Positions 8,286-17,312 are shown, counted from the first letter of the stretch. The stretch: 64,000 nt of DNA from Phaeobacter sp. B1627 (GCF_006265095.1 NZ_VCNK01000004.1:248001-312000); one strand, 5' to 3'. Notes: a model not told the origin generated them from the letters alone. A program made the numbers and translations.

Positions 8286-8756
8286 TCAGGCGTAGATGAT
8301 CTTGAGGATCTCGTAGGACCGTTCGCCGCCCGGGGTACGCACCTCTACACTGTCGCCTTCTTCCTTGCCGATCAAGGCGCGTGCGATGGGGGATTTCACA
8401 TTCAGCAACCCGGCTTCGATGTTGGCTTCATGCTCGCCGACGATCTGCCAGGTCTTCTCGTCCTCGGTGTCTTCATCAACGACAGTGACACGCGCACCGA
8501 ACTTGATTGCGCCGGACAGTTTCTTCGGGTCGATCACATCAGCCAGCGACAGGATGCCTTCGAGCTCCTTGATCCGGCCTTCGATGAAGGACTGTTTCTC
8601 ACGCGCGGAGTGATATTCGGCGTTTTCCGACAGATCACCCAGTTCACGTGCCTCGGCGATGGCTGCGATGATGGCAGGGCGCTCCACGCTCTTGAGGGTC
8701 TTCAGTTCTGCTCCCAGGGCCTGAAAGCCCGCGGGCGTCATCGGGATCTTGTCCAT
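8286..8756 (-). CDS. greA: Transcription elongation factor GreA
   Basis: A 156-residue protein that rescues backtracked RNA polymerase by stimulating cleavage of the nascent transcript. The N-terminal coiled coil carries the acidic tip in [18 protein letters not shown], with D41 and E44 in the same positions as in E. coli. The C-terminal FKBP-like domain includes [21 protein letters not shown] 8756 gives the standard length; the open frame runs 61 codons further upstream but that part lacks homology and crosses a strong hairpin. Confidence 0.95.
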   Translation of the reverse strand: MDKIPMTPAGFQALGAELKTLKSVERPAIIAAIAEARELGDLSENAEYHSAREKQSFIEGRIKELEGILSLADVIDPKKLSGAIKFGARVTVVDEDTEDEKTWQIVGEHEANIEAGLLNVKSPIARALIGKEEGDSVEVRTPGGERSYEILKIIYA

Positions 8757-9067
8757 GGTCTTGTCCGCTTTCGTCTGGTCGTTTTTTGTTTGCTCGGGTC
8801 TATTGAACGCCGCCGCCCCGCCGCGGAGAGCAGCGGGGCGAGCCGTCGTGTTGGCAGTTACCAGACCCAATCGCGGACGTAATTGCAAGGGGGCTAGGTG
8901 TGATCCGCGAGGTTTTGCTGCCTGTCGCCTGTGTTTCACAGGGTCACCTGTGTCTCCGGGGGCGTGGTGCAGATGGGATCAGCGATGATCTGAACCGCGC
9001 GTGGTTCAGTCGATGGTATCCGAAATCGCGGGTCAGATGCCATGGGTATGCCACCCGCAACATCACC
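8757..9067. other. Intergenic region upstream of greA with strong hairpin
   Basis: This 311-bp gap holds no convincing gene. In the greA leader is a perfect 8-bp inverted repeat, CGCCCCGC and GCGGGGCG, at 8814-8840, without a following T-run. A second perfect 7-bp inverted repeat, CTGAACC and GGTTCAG, lies at 8990-9009 downstream of the VOC gene. Between them CCTGTGTTTCAC and ACCTGTGTCTCC form a short degenerate duplication. The greA promoter must lie here but I cannot place it. Confidence 0.5.
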
Positions 9068-9448
9068 TCAATCATATTGCACCAACTCGTATTCCACGAG
9101 GTTCTCATCCCGGAAATAAAAGCGTCGGCCGGGTTCGTAATCGCCGTGGTTCATTGGCGTGAAACCGGCCTCCTTTACCGCTGTTTCGGCGCGATCGAGA
9201 TCTTCCACGATCAGGGCGATATGGTTCAGCGCGCCTTTGGCCGAGTAGGGCGGGGATGGATCGGCCAGCGGTCTGGCAGGGGCGTAGAGTGCGATATAGC
9301 TGTCCTTGTTGCCCACGTGCACGGAGTAGCCGCCATTGATCGCAGGCCCCTGCCAGCGGAGGCGCCAGCCAAAGATCTTTTCCATCCAGGCAGCAGTTCT
9401 GTCGGGGTCAGAGACGCAAAGATTCGCATGTTCGAGAATAGCAGTCAT
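9068..9448 (-). CDS. VOC family (glyoxalase/dioxygenase superfamily) protein
   Basis: A 126-residue single-domain VOC protein with the paired beta-alpha-beta-beta-beta modules of the superfamily. Likely metal ligands are the His in LEHANLCVSD (H7), the His in LNHIALIVED, and a Glu in the final strand NLVEYELVQYD. Members include glyoxalases, dioxygenases and resistance proteins, so the reaction cannot be read from sequence. It is divergent from soxR with a palindrome between, which suggests SoxR control and a role in redox or electrophile stress. Confidence 0.8.
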   Translation of the reverse strand: MTAILEHANLCVSDPDRTAAWMEKIFGWRLRWQGPAINGGYSVHVGNKDSYIALYAPARPLADPSPPYSAKGALNHIALIVEDLDRAETAVKEAGFTPMNHGDYEPGRRFYFRDENLVEYELVQYD

Positions 9449-9495
9449 GTCAGGGCTCCTTTTATCTTGCCTGAGGGGAGCGTAATTTCTAAACC

Positions 9496-9513
9496 TAACT
9501 TGAGCTCAAGCTA
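9496..9513. promoter_or_regulatory. Candidate SoxR operator between the VOC gene and soxR
   Basis: A perfect 12-bp palindrome CTTGAGCTCAAG lies at 9499-9510, with a further symmetric TA pair at the outer edges, in the only space between the divergent VOC gene and soxR. SoxR boxes described in enterobacteria and pseudomonads contain CTCAAG and CTTGAG half-sites in opposite order, so this is similar but not identical. Inferred to be the SoxR binding site. Confidence 0.5.
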
Positions 9514-9555
9514 TTTTTTGCACTTTGCAACGCCCTGTCGGGCGAGGGGGATTGC

Positions 9556-10011
9556 GTGGCGTCATCACATGGATTGTCGATTGGCTATCTGGCAGAGCGG
9601 ACGGGACTGGCGGTCTCGGCCATCCGCTATTACGAGGCACAGGGCCTGTTGGAGCCCTGGCGCAATGCCGGCGGTCAACGCAGGTTTCACCGAGCGGACC
9701 TCCGTCGCCTCAGTTTCGTGATGATCGCGCAGAAGTTCGGCTTCACCCTGCCGGAAATCCGCGAACAGCTGAGCAGCCTGCCCGGCAACCGAACGCCGAC
9801 CAAAGAGGATTGGGCGCGTCTGTCCGAAGGGTTCCGCGTGCATCTGGATGCCCGAATCGCGACGTTGGAAAAACTGCGCAACGATCTGGATGGCTGCATT
9901 GGCTGCGGATGCCTGTCACTGCCGTCCTGTGCGCTCTACAATGCGGGGGATCGGGCCGCAAAAAAGGGACAGGGGCCACGGTATTTGATGGGCGACAGTC
10001 CCGGCACTTGA
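9556..10011 (+). CDS. soxR: Redox-sensitive transcriptional activator SoxR
   Basis: A 151-residue MerR-family regulator. The helix-turn-helix is at about residues 7-27 (SIGYLAERTGLAVSAIRYYE), a dimerisation helix follows, and the 2Fe-2S cluster is bound by C114, C117, C119 and C125 in CIGCGCLSLPSC, with the exact E. coli spacing. Oxidation of the cluster by redox-cycling compounds activates target promoters. The start is GTG 9556. Outside enterobacteria there is usually no SoxS and SoxR controls neighbours directly, here probably the divergent VOC gene. Confidence 0.95.
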   Translation: MASSHGLSIGYLAERTGLAVSAIRYYEAQGLLEPWRNAGGQRRFHRADLRRLSFVMIAQKFGFTLPEIREQLSSLPGNRTPTKEDWARLSEGFRVHLDARIATLEKLRNDLDGCIGCGCLSLPSCALYNAGDRAAKKGQGPRYLMGDSPGT

Positions 10012-10245
10012 CACCTCTGTCGATACGCGCCGTTATTCGCGCCTCAGATGGCGAAAACCGCAGGTTGCCTGTCGCATTTTCGGTTCTGTCTGGGAACCTA
10101 CGTAGGGTATGGATTGACCTCTCCATGCTGCACCAGCTAAGCAACCGCGCAAGAATGTTGCGCTCATCCGCATGCGCATTTCATTTGCGCCAAATAGCCA
10201 GGGACCTGACGCGCGGGTCCACACGATAGCCAAGGAGCACCTCGA

Positions 10246-11895
10246 ATGGCCGATATTGAACGTGAAGCAATGGAATACGACGTTGTGATCGTCGGAGCCG
10301 GCCCGGCCGGACTGTCGGCCGCAATCCGCCTGAAGCAGCTGGATGCTGACCTTCAGGTCGTGGTCCTGGAAAAAGGGTCAGAGGTGGGCGCACATATCCT
10401 GTCGGGGGCGGTATTGGACCCCTGCGGGTTGGACGCGCTGATGCCGGACTGGAAGGAAAAAGGCGCGCCGCTGAATGTGCCGGTCAAGGACGACAAGTTC
10501 TATATGCTGGGCGAGGCGGGCGAAATCCGCATCCCGAATGCGCCGATGCCGCCTTTGATGAACAACCACGGCAACTACATCGTGTCCATGGGCAACGTTT
10601 GCCGGTGGATGGCCGAGCAGGCCGAGGAGCTGGGGGTCGAGATCTTCCCGGGCATGGCCTGTTCCGAGCTGGTCTATGGCGATCACGGCGAAGTCAAAGG
10701 CGTGGTGGCCGGTGTCTTTGGCCTGGAAGAGGACGGATCCTACGGTCCGGACACCGAGCCGGGGATGGAGCTGCATGGCAAATATGTCTTCCTGTCCGAA
10801 GGGGTGCGGGGCTCCCTGTCCAAGGAGGTGATCGCGAAATACGGTCTGTCAGACGGCAAGGAAGTGCAGAAATACGGCGTCGGCATGAAAGAGATCTGGG
10901 AGATCGATCCGGCCAAGCACAAGGAAGGCTCTGTCACCCATACGATGGGCTGGCCTCTCAACGCCAACGCGGGTGGCGGGTCATTTATCTACCACCTTGA
11001 AAACAATCAGGTCTATGTGGGGTTCGTGGTGCATCTGAACTACAAGAACCCGCATCTCTACCCCTATATGGAATTCCAGCGGTTCAAGCACCACCCGATG
11101 GTCGCCGACCTGCTGAAGGGCGGCAAACGCGTCGCCTATGGCGCGCGGGCGATTACCGAAGGTGGCTATCAGTCGATGCCCAAGCTGACCTTTCCGGGCG
11201 GGGCGCTGCTGGGCTGTTCTGCGGGCATGGTCAACGTGCCCCGCATCAAGGGCAACCACAACGCCATGCTGTCGGGCAAAGCTGCGGCCGAGGCCGCCTA
11301 CCGGGCAATACAGGCGGGGCGCACATCGGATGAGCTGACGGATTATGAATCCGAGGTCCGCGAAGGGGCCATCGGCAAGGATCTCAAACTGGTGCGCAAC
11401 GTCAAACCAATGTGGTCCAAATGGGGGCTCGTGGCCTCATTGGCCTTCGGTGGCCTCGACATGTGGACCAACACGCTGTTCGGCTTCTCGCTCTTCGGGA
11501 CCCTTGGGCATGGCAAGAACGACGCTGAATCCACCGAGCCCGCGGATCAGCATGCGCCGATCGAGTATCCGAAACCCGATGGGGTCTTGTCCTTTGACCG
11601 GCTGACCAACGTGTCCTTTGCCGCGACCAACCACGAAGAAAGCCAGCCCTGCCATTTGCGTCTGGGCAACAAGGATGTGCCGATCTCGGTCAACCTGCCC
11701 CAATTCGACGAACCGGCGCAGCGATACTGCCCCGCGGGTGTCTACGAAGTGGTGGAAAAGAACGGCGCGCCCGAGTTCGTGGTGAACTTTCAGAACTGCG
11801 TCCACTGCAAGACCTGCGATATCAAAGATCCTTCGCAGAATATCACCTGGACCACACCTCAGGGCGGCGACGGTCCCAACTACGGCAACATGTAG
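10246..11895 (+). CDS. Electron transfer flavoprotein-ubiquinone oxidoreductase
   Basis: A 549-residue FAD and 4Fe-4S protein of the inner membrane face. It passes electrons from reduced ETF, produced by acyl-CoA and related dehydrogenases, to ubiquinone. The N-terminal Rossmann motif is VVIVGAGPAGLSAAIRL. The C-terminal ferredoxin-like domain has one cysteine in RYCPAGVYE and three in NCVHCKTCDIKDPSQNI. Length matches the family. ATG 10246 follows CCAAGGAGCACCTCG. It stands alone, with a palindromic CCTACGTAGG at 10097-10106 upstream. Confidence 0.95.
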   Translation: MADIEREAMEYDVVIVGAGPAGLSAAIRLKQLDADLQVVVLEKGSEVGAHILSGAVLDPCGLDALMPDWKEKGAPLNVPVKDDKFYMLGEAGEIRIPNAPMPPLMNNHGNYIVSMGNVCRWMAEQAEELGVEIFPGMACSELVYGDHGEVKGVVAGVFGLEEDGSYGPDTEPGMELHGKYVFLSEGVRGSLSKEVIAKYGLSDGKEVQKYGVGMKEIWEIDPAKHKEGSVTHTMGWPLNANAGGGSFIYHLENNQVYVGFVVHLNYKNPHLYPYMEFQRFKHHPMVADLLKGGKRVAYGARAITEGGYQSMPKLTFPGGALLGCSAGMVNVPRIKGNHNAMLSGKAAAEAAYRAIQAGRTSDELTDYESEVREGAIGKDLKLVRNVKPMWSKWGLVASLAFGGLDMWTNTLFGFSLFGTLGHGKNDAESTEPADQHAPIEYPKPDGVLSFDRLTNVSFAATNHEESQPCHLRLGNKDVPISVNLPQFDEPAQRYCPAGVYEVVEKNGAPEFVVNFQNCVHCKTCDIKDPSQNITWTTPQGGDGPNYGNM

Positions 11896-11946
11896 GCGCG
11901 AAAATCGCCTTCGGGCGGGCAGAGCTGCGAATATGGCCAAATTGAC

Positions 11947-11968
11947 GGGGCGCCTTTCGGGGCGCCCC
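11947..11968 (+). terminator. Hairpin after ETF-ubiquinone oxidoreductase gene
   Basis: A perfect 8-bp inverted repeat, GGGGCGCC and GGCGCCCC, with a 6-nt loop starts 52 bp after the stop codon. Only a weak T-rich tail follows, so termination is likely but the signal is not canonical. Confidence 0.5.
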
Positions 11969-12049
11969 ATTGCGGTTTGCAGGTCTGGGGGCTAGGCTCT
12001 CAGCCAGACTGTGACAGACCTTTTTCCGACCTTGCTGGGGAGTACCCTC

Positions 12050-13768
12050 GTGCCCGTTTCCTATCTCCGGACTCTGACCTGCGCGGCGGCGCTGTTTATG
12101 GCCACTGGCCCCGTGGCCCTGGCGGAGGGGCTGGCCGGTGCCTATCTCGCGGGGCGTGCTGCGACCTACGACAATGATTTCGCCGCCTCGGCGCAGTATT
12201 ATACCCGGGCGCTGGTGCGGGATTCCCAAAACGCGACGCTGATGGAAAACCTGCTTTATGCGCAGTTGGCGCTGGGCGAGGTCAGGGCGGCCCTGCCGGT
12301 CGCGCAGCGGATGTGGGAACAGGGCGCACGGAGCCAGGTTGCCAATATCGTCATGGCGGGAAATTTTGCGCTGCAGGACGATTATGACGCCCTGCTGAGC
12401 CGGGATGTCGCGCAATTCGAGATCAGCCCGCTGGTTGACGGTCTGCTGAATGCCTGGGCCTATATGGGGCAGGGCGCGGTGTCTCAGGCGCTTCAGCAAT
12501 TCGACCAGGTGGCGAAACAGGACGGGTTGCAGTTCTTTGCGACCTATCACAAGGCCTTGGCGCTGGCCTCGGTGGGTGACTATGAGGGGGCGGAGGCGCT
12601 GTTTTCGGCCAATGGCGGTCAGCTGGGCCGCTCTTCCCGCCGCGCCGCTATTGCCCGTGTGCAGATCCTGTCTCAGCTCGGGCAGAATGACGCGGCCCTG
12701 ACGGTTCTGGTGGACAGTTTCGGAGCGGGGTTTGACCCGGCCCTGACCGATCTGGCGGACCGCCTGTCTGCGGGTGAGGCGACGCCTTTCACCGTCGCAG
12801 CCAGTCCGCGCGCAGGTATGGCGGAGGTGTTCTACAGCCTCGGGCAAGCGCTGTCCGGAGAGGCGGCGAATGACTATGTGCTGATGTATGCCCGTATGGC
12901 ATCGGTGCTGAGCCCGGATCATATCGATGCTGTCCTGCTGAGCGCGGGCCTCTTGGATCAACTGGGCCGGTATCAGCTGTCGATTGCCACGTATAAACAG
13001 GTTCCGCGCGACCATCCTGACTTCCACGCGGCCGAATTGGGCCGGGCCGAGGCGCTGCGCCGGGCCGCCAATCCTCAGGCGGCGGCAGAGGTTCTGGAGC
13101 AGCTGGCGCGCGATTTCCCCGAGCATCTGGCGGTGCATGTGGATCTGGGGGATCTGATGCGCCAGCAGGAAGATTATACAGGTGCTGTTGCTGCCTACAA
13201 TCGGGCGCTGGATCTGAGCGAGCCGGATGCGCAAAATCGCTGGTTCCTGCTCTACGCCCGCGGCATCTGCAACGAGAGATTGAAGAACTGGGAGGCCGCA
13301 GAGGCTGATTTCCGGGCCGCGCTTGTGATTGATCCGGATCAGCCGCAGGTGCTGAACTACCTTGGGTATTCACTGGTTGAGCGCGAAGAAAAGCTGGACG
13401 AAGCGCTGGCGATGATCGAACGCGCCGTCAGCGCCCGCCCGGAAAGCGGCTATATCGTTGATTCGCTCGGCTGGGTTCTGTACCGGCTGGGCCGCTATGA
13501 TGACGCTGTCGGACATATGGAGCGCGCGGTCGAGCTGATGCCGGTCGATCCGGTGGTCAACGATCACCTCGGCGATGTCTATTGGGCGGTCGGCCGCCGT
13601 CTGGAAGCCGAGTTCCAGTGGAAACGGGCGCTGTCCTTTGTCGACCCCGAAGATACCGATGCCGAGGCGGACCCGGTTCGGATCCGCCGTAAACTGGACG
13701 TCGGACTGGACCTGGTTTTGTCCGAGGAGGGGGCCCCGCCGCTGAAGGTCGCCAATGACGACAGCTGA
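12050..13768 (+). CDS. Tetratricopeptide repeat protein, exported
   Basis: A protein of about 572 residues built largely of TPR-like helical pairs; clear repeats are visible from residue 350 on (VAAYNRALDLSEPDAQNRW, then EAALVIDPDQP-type units and YDDAVGHMERAVELMP). GTG 12050 is chosen because GGGGAG lies 7 nt upstream and it opens directly into a signal peptide ending at about VALAEG; an alternative GTG at 12011 lacks a ribosome binding site. It probably acts in the periplasm as a protein-interaction scaffold. It overlaps ispE by 14 bp. Confidence 0.8.
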   Translation: MPVSYLRTLTCAAALFMATGPVALAEGLAGAYLAGRAATYDNDFAASAQYYTRALVRDSQNATLMENLLYAQLALGEVRAALPVAQRMWEQGARSQVANIVMAGNFALQDDYDALLSRDVAQFEISPLVDGLLNAWAYMGQGAVSQALQQFDQVAKQDGLQFFATYHKALALASVGDYEGAEALFSANGGQLGRSSRRAAIARVQILSQLGQNDAALTVLVDSFGAGFDPALTDLADRLSAGEATPFTVAASPRAGMAEVFYSLGQALSGEAANDYVLMYARMASVLSPDHIDAVLLSAGLLDQLGRYQLSIATYKQVPRDHPDFHAAELGRAEALRRAANPQAAAEVLEQLARDFPEHLAVHVDLGDLMRQQEDYTGAVAAYNRALDLSEPDAQNRWFLLYARGICNERLKNWEAAEADFRAALVIDPDQPQVLNYLGYSLVEREEKLDEALAMIERAVSARPESGYIVDSLGWVLYRLGRYDDAVGHMERAVELMPVDPVVNDHLGDVYWAVGRRLEAEFQWKRALSFVDPEDTDAEADPVRIRRKLDVGLDLVLSEEGAPPLKVANDDS

Positions 13769-14579
13769 GATCTTTGCCCCGGCCAAGATCAACCTGACCC
13801 TACATGTGACCGGACGCCGGGACGACGGGTATCATCTGTTGGACAGTCTGGTGGCCTTTGCCTCCATCGGGGACCGGCTGCGGATGACGCCCGGTGCCGG
13901 CCTGTCGCTGGAGGTCACGGGCCTATTCGCCGGGGGGGTTCCAACGGATGCGCGCAATCTTGTCTGGCAGGCGGCAGAGGGAGCCGGCTGGCAGGGGCAT
14001 ATTGATCTCGACAAGCGGCTGCCGCATGGCGCAGGCATCGGAGGGGGGTCCTCGGATGCGGCCGCCTTGCTGCGTGCCATGATCGACGAGGGGGCCGCGA
14101 TCCCCGAGGCGTTGCCTCTGTCGCTGGGGGCTGATGTGCCGGTCTGCCTGGCTGCGCGGGCCTCAAGAATGCGTGGGATCGGCGAAGAGATCACGGCCTG
14201 CGCGGTGCCCAAACTGCCCGCTCTTTTGGTCAATCCCGGGGTCGCGGTGCCGACTGGAGCGGTGTTTTCATCGCTCGGTACAGCAGACAATGCCGCCATG
14301 CCCGAAAGCCTGCCCGCCTTTCGCAGTCCGGAAGATTGTGCACAGTGGTTGCGGACACAGCGCAACGATCTGGAGCCACCGGCCATCAAGGTGGCGCCGC
14401 AGATCGCGCGGGTGCTGTCGGATCTGCGTGGCACCCGCGACGTGCTGATGGCCCGGATGTCCGGGTCCGGATCAACCTGTTTCGCGCTCTACCCCAGCCT
14501 CAAGGCGGCCCATTTCGCCGCCTATGAGATCGGAACCGCCCAGCCCGACTGGTGGTGTGTCGCAACCGAATTGACATGA
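13755..14579 (+). CDS. ispE: 4-diphosphocytidyl-2-C-methyl-D-erythritol kinase IspE
   Basis: A 274-residue GHMP kinase that phosphorylates CDP-methylerythritol with ATP in the non-mevalonate isoprenoid pathway. APAKINLTLHV carries the conserved catalytic lysine, PHGAGIGGGSSDAAALL is the ATP-binding glycine-rich loop, and MSGSGSTCFALY is the third GHMP motif. The start lies 14 bp inside the end of the TPR gene, indicating coupling. Convergent to it is the polyprenyl diphosphate synthase, another isoprenoid gene. Confidence 0.94.
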   Translation: MTTAEIFAPAKINLTLHVTGRRDDGYHLLDSLVAFASIGDRLRMTPGAGLSLEVTGLFAGGVPTDARNLVWQAAEGAGWQGHIDLDKRLPHGAGIGGGSSDAAALLRAMIDEGAAIPEALPLSLGADVPVCLAARASRMRGIGEEITACAVPKLPALLVNPGVAVPTGAVFSSLGTADNAAMPESLPAFRSPEDCAQWLRTQRNDLEPPAIKVAPQIARVLSDLRGTRDVLMARMSGSGSTCFALYPSLKAAHFAAYEIGTAQPDWWCVATELT

Positions 14580-14620
14580 GGCCCGCATAGCGGGACCCGG
14601 TGTCGTGATCTTGCCCGGCC

Positions 14621-15619
14621 TCAGTTGAGGCGGGACACCACGTAATCTGCCAGCTCGATCAACAGCGTGCGGATCGGATGGTCGGGAAGGGCGTCGAGCG
14701 TGGCTTTGGCCTTGGCGGCCCAGCGGAAGGCATCGGCGCGGGTCGCGTCCAGAGCGGCGTATTTCGCCATCAGAGCCAGCGCGTGCTCCAGATCGCCGTC
14801 TTGCTGCCGACCCTTTTCGATGGTGCGGACCCAAAAGGCGCGCTCCTCATCGGTTGCCTGCGCGACCGCCTTGATGACCGGGAGCGTCAGCTTGCGCTCG
14901 CGGAAATCATCGCCGACGTTCTTGCCGGTTTGGGCCGCATCGCCCTGATAATCCAGCAGATCATCGGCGATCTGAAACGCGATCCCGAGCGCATCCCCAT
15001 AGTCAAACAGGGCTTTGACCTGCTGCTCTTCGGCGGCGGCAATGACACCCCCCACCTGGGTCGCTGCAGAAAACAGCGCCGCAGTCTTGCCACGGACCAC
15101 CTGCAGGTAGATCTCTTCGGTGGTGCGCAGATCGGTGGCGGCGGTCATTTGCAGCACTTCGCCTTCTGCAATGGTGGCAGAGGCATTGGCCAGGATGTCC
15201 AGCACCCGCATATTGTCGGTATCCACCATCAACTGGAAACTGCGGGCAAAGAGATAGTCGCCAACAAGCACGGAGCTTTTGTTGTCCCACAACAAATTTG
15301 CCGTCGGCCTGCCCCGCCGTTGGTTGCTCTCATCCACCACATCATCATGCAGCAGGGTGGCGGTATGAATGAATTCGACTGTGGCGGCGAGTTTTAGGTG
15401 ATGTTCGCCGGTATATCCACACATCCGGGCAGCTGCGAGCGTCAGCATCGGCCGCAGGCGCTTGCCCCCGGCCTCCACCAGATGGGCGGTCACCTCGGGG
15501 ATGCGGGGCGCGTGTTCAGAGGCCATCCGCTCGCGGATCAGAAGGTTCACTGCCTCCAGCTCATCCGCAAGGGTCGCGGCCAGCATTTCATGGGGCTTCT
15601 GCGTCATCACCTGGTTCAT
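14621..15619 (-). CDS. Long-chain polyprenyl diphosphate synthase (ubiquinone side chain)
   Basis: A 332-residue trans-prenyltransferase. The two Asp-rich motifs are DDVVD in LLHDDVVDESNQRRGRP and DDLLD in FQIADDLLDYQG, separated by the usual distance, with the conserved GGKRLRP block near the N-terminus. Enzymes of this type build the decaprenyl or octaprenyl tail of ubiquinone from IPP and FPP; alphaproteobacteria use mostly Q10, so decaprenyl is likely. ATG 15619 gives normal length; the upstream open frame runs antisense to other genes. A second in-frame ATG at 15607 is also possible. Confidence 0.93.
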   Translation of the reverse strand: MNQVMTQKPHEMLAATLADELEAVNLLIRERMASEHAPRIPEVTAHLVEAGGKRLRPMLTLAAARMCGYTGEHHLKLAATVEFIHTATLLHDDVVDESNQRRGRPTANLLWDNKSSVLVGDYLFARSFQLMVDTDNMRVLDILANASATIAEGEVLQMTAATDLRTTEEIYLQVVRGKTAALFSAATQVGGVIAAAEEQQVKALFDYGDALGIAFQIADDLLDYQGDAAQTGKNVGDDFRERKLTLPVIKAVAQATDEERAFWVRTIEKGRQQDGDLEHALALMAKYAALDATRADAFRWAAKAKATLDALPDHPIRTLLIELADYVVSRLN

Positions 15620-15676
15620 CACATTCCCGACTGCAAGGCTCGACAAGACCCCGGTCTTGCCCTTAGATCCGTGTAT

Positions 15677-15898
15677 ATGAAGGAACTTCTGCGTAGCAAC
15701 GACCCGACGATCCTCGCCTTTGCCTCCGCCCTTCTTAACGGGGAGGGTATAGACTGCTTTGAAATGGACGTAAATATGAGCGTGCTGGAAGGTGGGATCG
15801 GAATATTTCCGCGTCGTCTGCTGGTGCATGCGGATGATCTGGCCGCGGCGCGCCGGGCGATGCAGGATAATGATCTGCCGGTCTCGGATCATGGCTGA
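15677..15898 (+). CDS. DUF2007 domain protein
   Basis: A 73-residue protein of the DUF2007 family (putative signal-transducing protein). The typical pattern is visible: MKELLRSNDPTILAFASALL, then a short central strand with MSVLEGGIGIFPRRLLV and the C-terminal ADDLAAARRAM helix. Structural relatives resemble small ferredoxin-like folds; no catalytic residues are apparent. It is divergent from the prenyltransferase gene and overlaps the start of the downstream methyltransferase by 8 bp, an arrangement consistent with coupled translation. Confidence 0.85.
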   Translation: MKELLRSNDPTILAFASALLNGEGIDCFEMDVNMSVLEGGIGIFPRRLLVHADDLAAARRAMQDNDLPVSDHG

Positions 15899-16679
15899 TC
15901 CGGATGGCGCGCAGTTCCCCCCCGAGACGCTGAGCCAGGACGGGTTTCTCGGCGGCCGCATCACGTTATTGCAGCCGCGAAAAGGATACCGCGCCGGGGT
16001 TGATCCGGTCTTGCTGGCGGCTGCTGCCAATGCGCGGCCCGGGCAACGGGTGCTGGAGTTGGGCTGCGGTGCGGGACAAGCCATGCTGTGCCTTGGGGCA
16101 CGGGTGGCAGATCTGTCCCTGACCGGCGTTGAATTGCAGGCGCCATATGCCGATCTGGCGCGCCAAAATGCCGCAGCGAATGGCTTTGATGCGACGATCT
16201 GGACTGCCGATCTCGCCAATCTCCCCGACGAGCTCCGCAGGCAGAGCTTTGATCACGTGATTGCCAACCCGCCCTATTACCGCGCCGGTGCCCATAGTCA
16301 GGCGCAGGACGCGGGCCGCCGCACCGCGCTTGGCGAGGGAACGCCATTGGAGCTGTGGATCGACATCGCCGCTCGCCGATTGGCGCCGAAGGGCTACCTG
16401 CACATGATACAGCGGGCGGATCGGCTTCCGGAAATGATGAATGCCGCCGCGCGCCGTCTGGGCTCGGTCGAGGTGATGCCGCTTGCGCCCAGAACGGGAC
16501 GCGCGGCCGAGCTTGTCATTCTGCGGGCGCGCAAGGGGGGGCGAGCAGCATTCCGGTTGCACGCGCCGCTGGTCATGCATCACGGAGACAGCCACAGCAG
16601 CGATTGTACGGACGATTACAGCCCTGCCGTGCGCGCCGTTTTGCGCGCGGGCGCCGCGCTGCCCTGGCCCAAACTCTGA
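15891..16679 (+). CDS. tRNA1(Val) adenine N6-methyltransferase-like protein
   Basis: A 262-residue class I SAM-dependent methyltransferase. The SAM loop is ELGCGAG (residues 56-62), and NPPY (126-129) is the amino-methyltransferase catalytic motif used on adenine N6. The N-terminal GGRITLLQPRKGYRAGVDPV matches the TrmN6/YfiC group, which modifies A37 of tRNA1Val. The start ATG 15891 overlaps the DUF2007 stop. Substrate is inferred from family resemblance only. Confidence 0.85.
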   Translation: MADPDGAQFPPETLSQDGFLGGRITLLQPRKGYRAGVDPVLLAAAANARPGQRVLELGCGAGQAMLCLGARVADLSLTGVELQAPYADLARQNAAANGFDATIWTADLANLPDELRRQSFDHVIANPPYYRAGAHSQAQDAGRRTALGEGTPLELWIDIAARRLAPKGYLHMIQRADRLPEMMNAAARRLGSVEVMPLAPRTGRAAELVILRARKGGRAAFRLHAPLVMHHGDSHSSDCTDDYSPAVRAVLRAGAALPWPKL

Positions 16680-16930
16680 TCCGCCGCTTTGGCGAAGCAG
16701 GTGGGGCAAGCTGCCTGTGGAGATGGCGCTTTGCGCTGCCTTTGCGAAAGTGGCGGTCGCGCCGTCCTCATGTCGCCTGTCTCGACGCCGCCACCGGCGG
16801 GAAATGGCCAAAAGATCCAATTTGCAGGAAAGAACCTGCAGAAACTATGCGACTGCAGCGTGACAGGTTGAAGTGGCTGTGCTCCAATCACTATGTTGAT
16901 CGCATCAAGCTTTGAAGAAGGAGGAATGAC

Positions 16931-17098
16931 ATGAGCATGAGCTCGCATCTTACCGAATTGAAGAAGAAGCACGAGCACCTGAGTTTCACAGTCGAACGGG
17001 AAGAGCGCTCCCCGGCTACGGACCGAATGCACATCAAATCCCTCAAAAAGGAAAAGCTGCGTCTGAAGGACGAAATCGAACGGCTGACGCATTCCTGA
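16931..17098 (+). CDS. DUF465 (YdcH) family small protein
   Basis: A 55-residue, highly charged helical protein, with SHLTELKKKHEHLSFTVERE followed by IKSLKKEKLRLKDEIERL, the hallmark of the DUF465/YdcH family. A strong ribosome binding site (GAAGGAGGAATGAC) precedes ATG 16931. A possible promoter is TTGAAG (16868-16873), 18 bp, then TATGTT (16892-16897). The C-terminal codons and the stop are themselves the first unit of a degenerate repeat that continues downstream. Function unknown; members are abundant small proteins. Confidence 0.8.
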   Translation: MSMSSHLTELKKKHEHLSFTVEREERSPATDRMHIKSLKKEKLRLKDEIERLTHS

Positions 17099-17290
17099 AA
17101 TCGCGCGCCTGCCGCAGTCCTGACCACGAAGGGCTGCCACAGTCCGGAACACTGGGGCTGACGCAGTCTTGAAAATGGCGAATGCACGGGCCGGCCTGAG
17201 CGGCCACCTGACTGATACCGCGCCACCGATGTCGCCCCACCGATGCCAAGCCGGAGGGCGCCTCCGCACCATCCGGAGCACCATCCTGAG
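17083..17290. repeat. Degenerate tandem repeat starting in the DUF465 3' end
   Basis: The last codons of the DUF465 gene (GCTGACGCATTCCTGA) recur three times downstream with substitutions: CTGCCGCAGTCCTGA, CTGCCACAGTCCGGA and CTGACGCAGTCTTGA. Spacing is about 25-27 bp. Further short pairs follow (CCACCGATG twice; GCACCATCC and GCACCATCCTGAGG). The stop codon is part of the repeated unit. No other gene is visible in the 17099-17401 gap. Confidence 0.6.
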
Positions 17291-17312
17291 GCAATGAAAA
17301 ACCTGATTGAAC

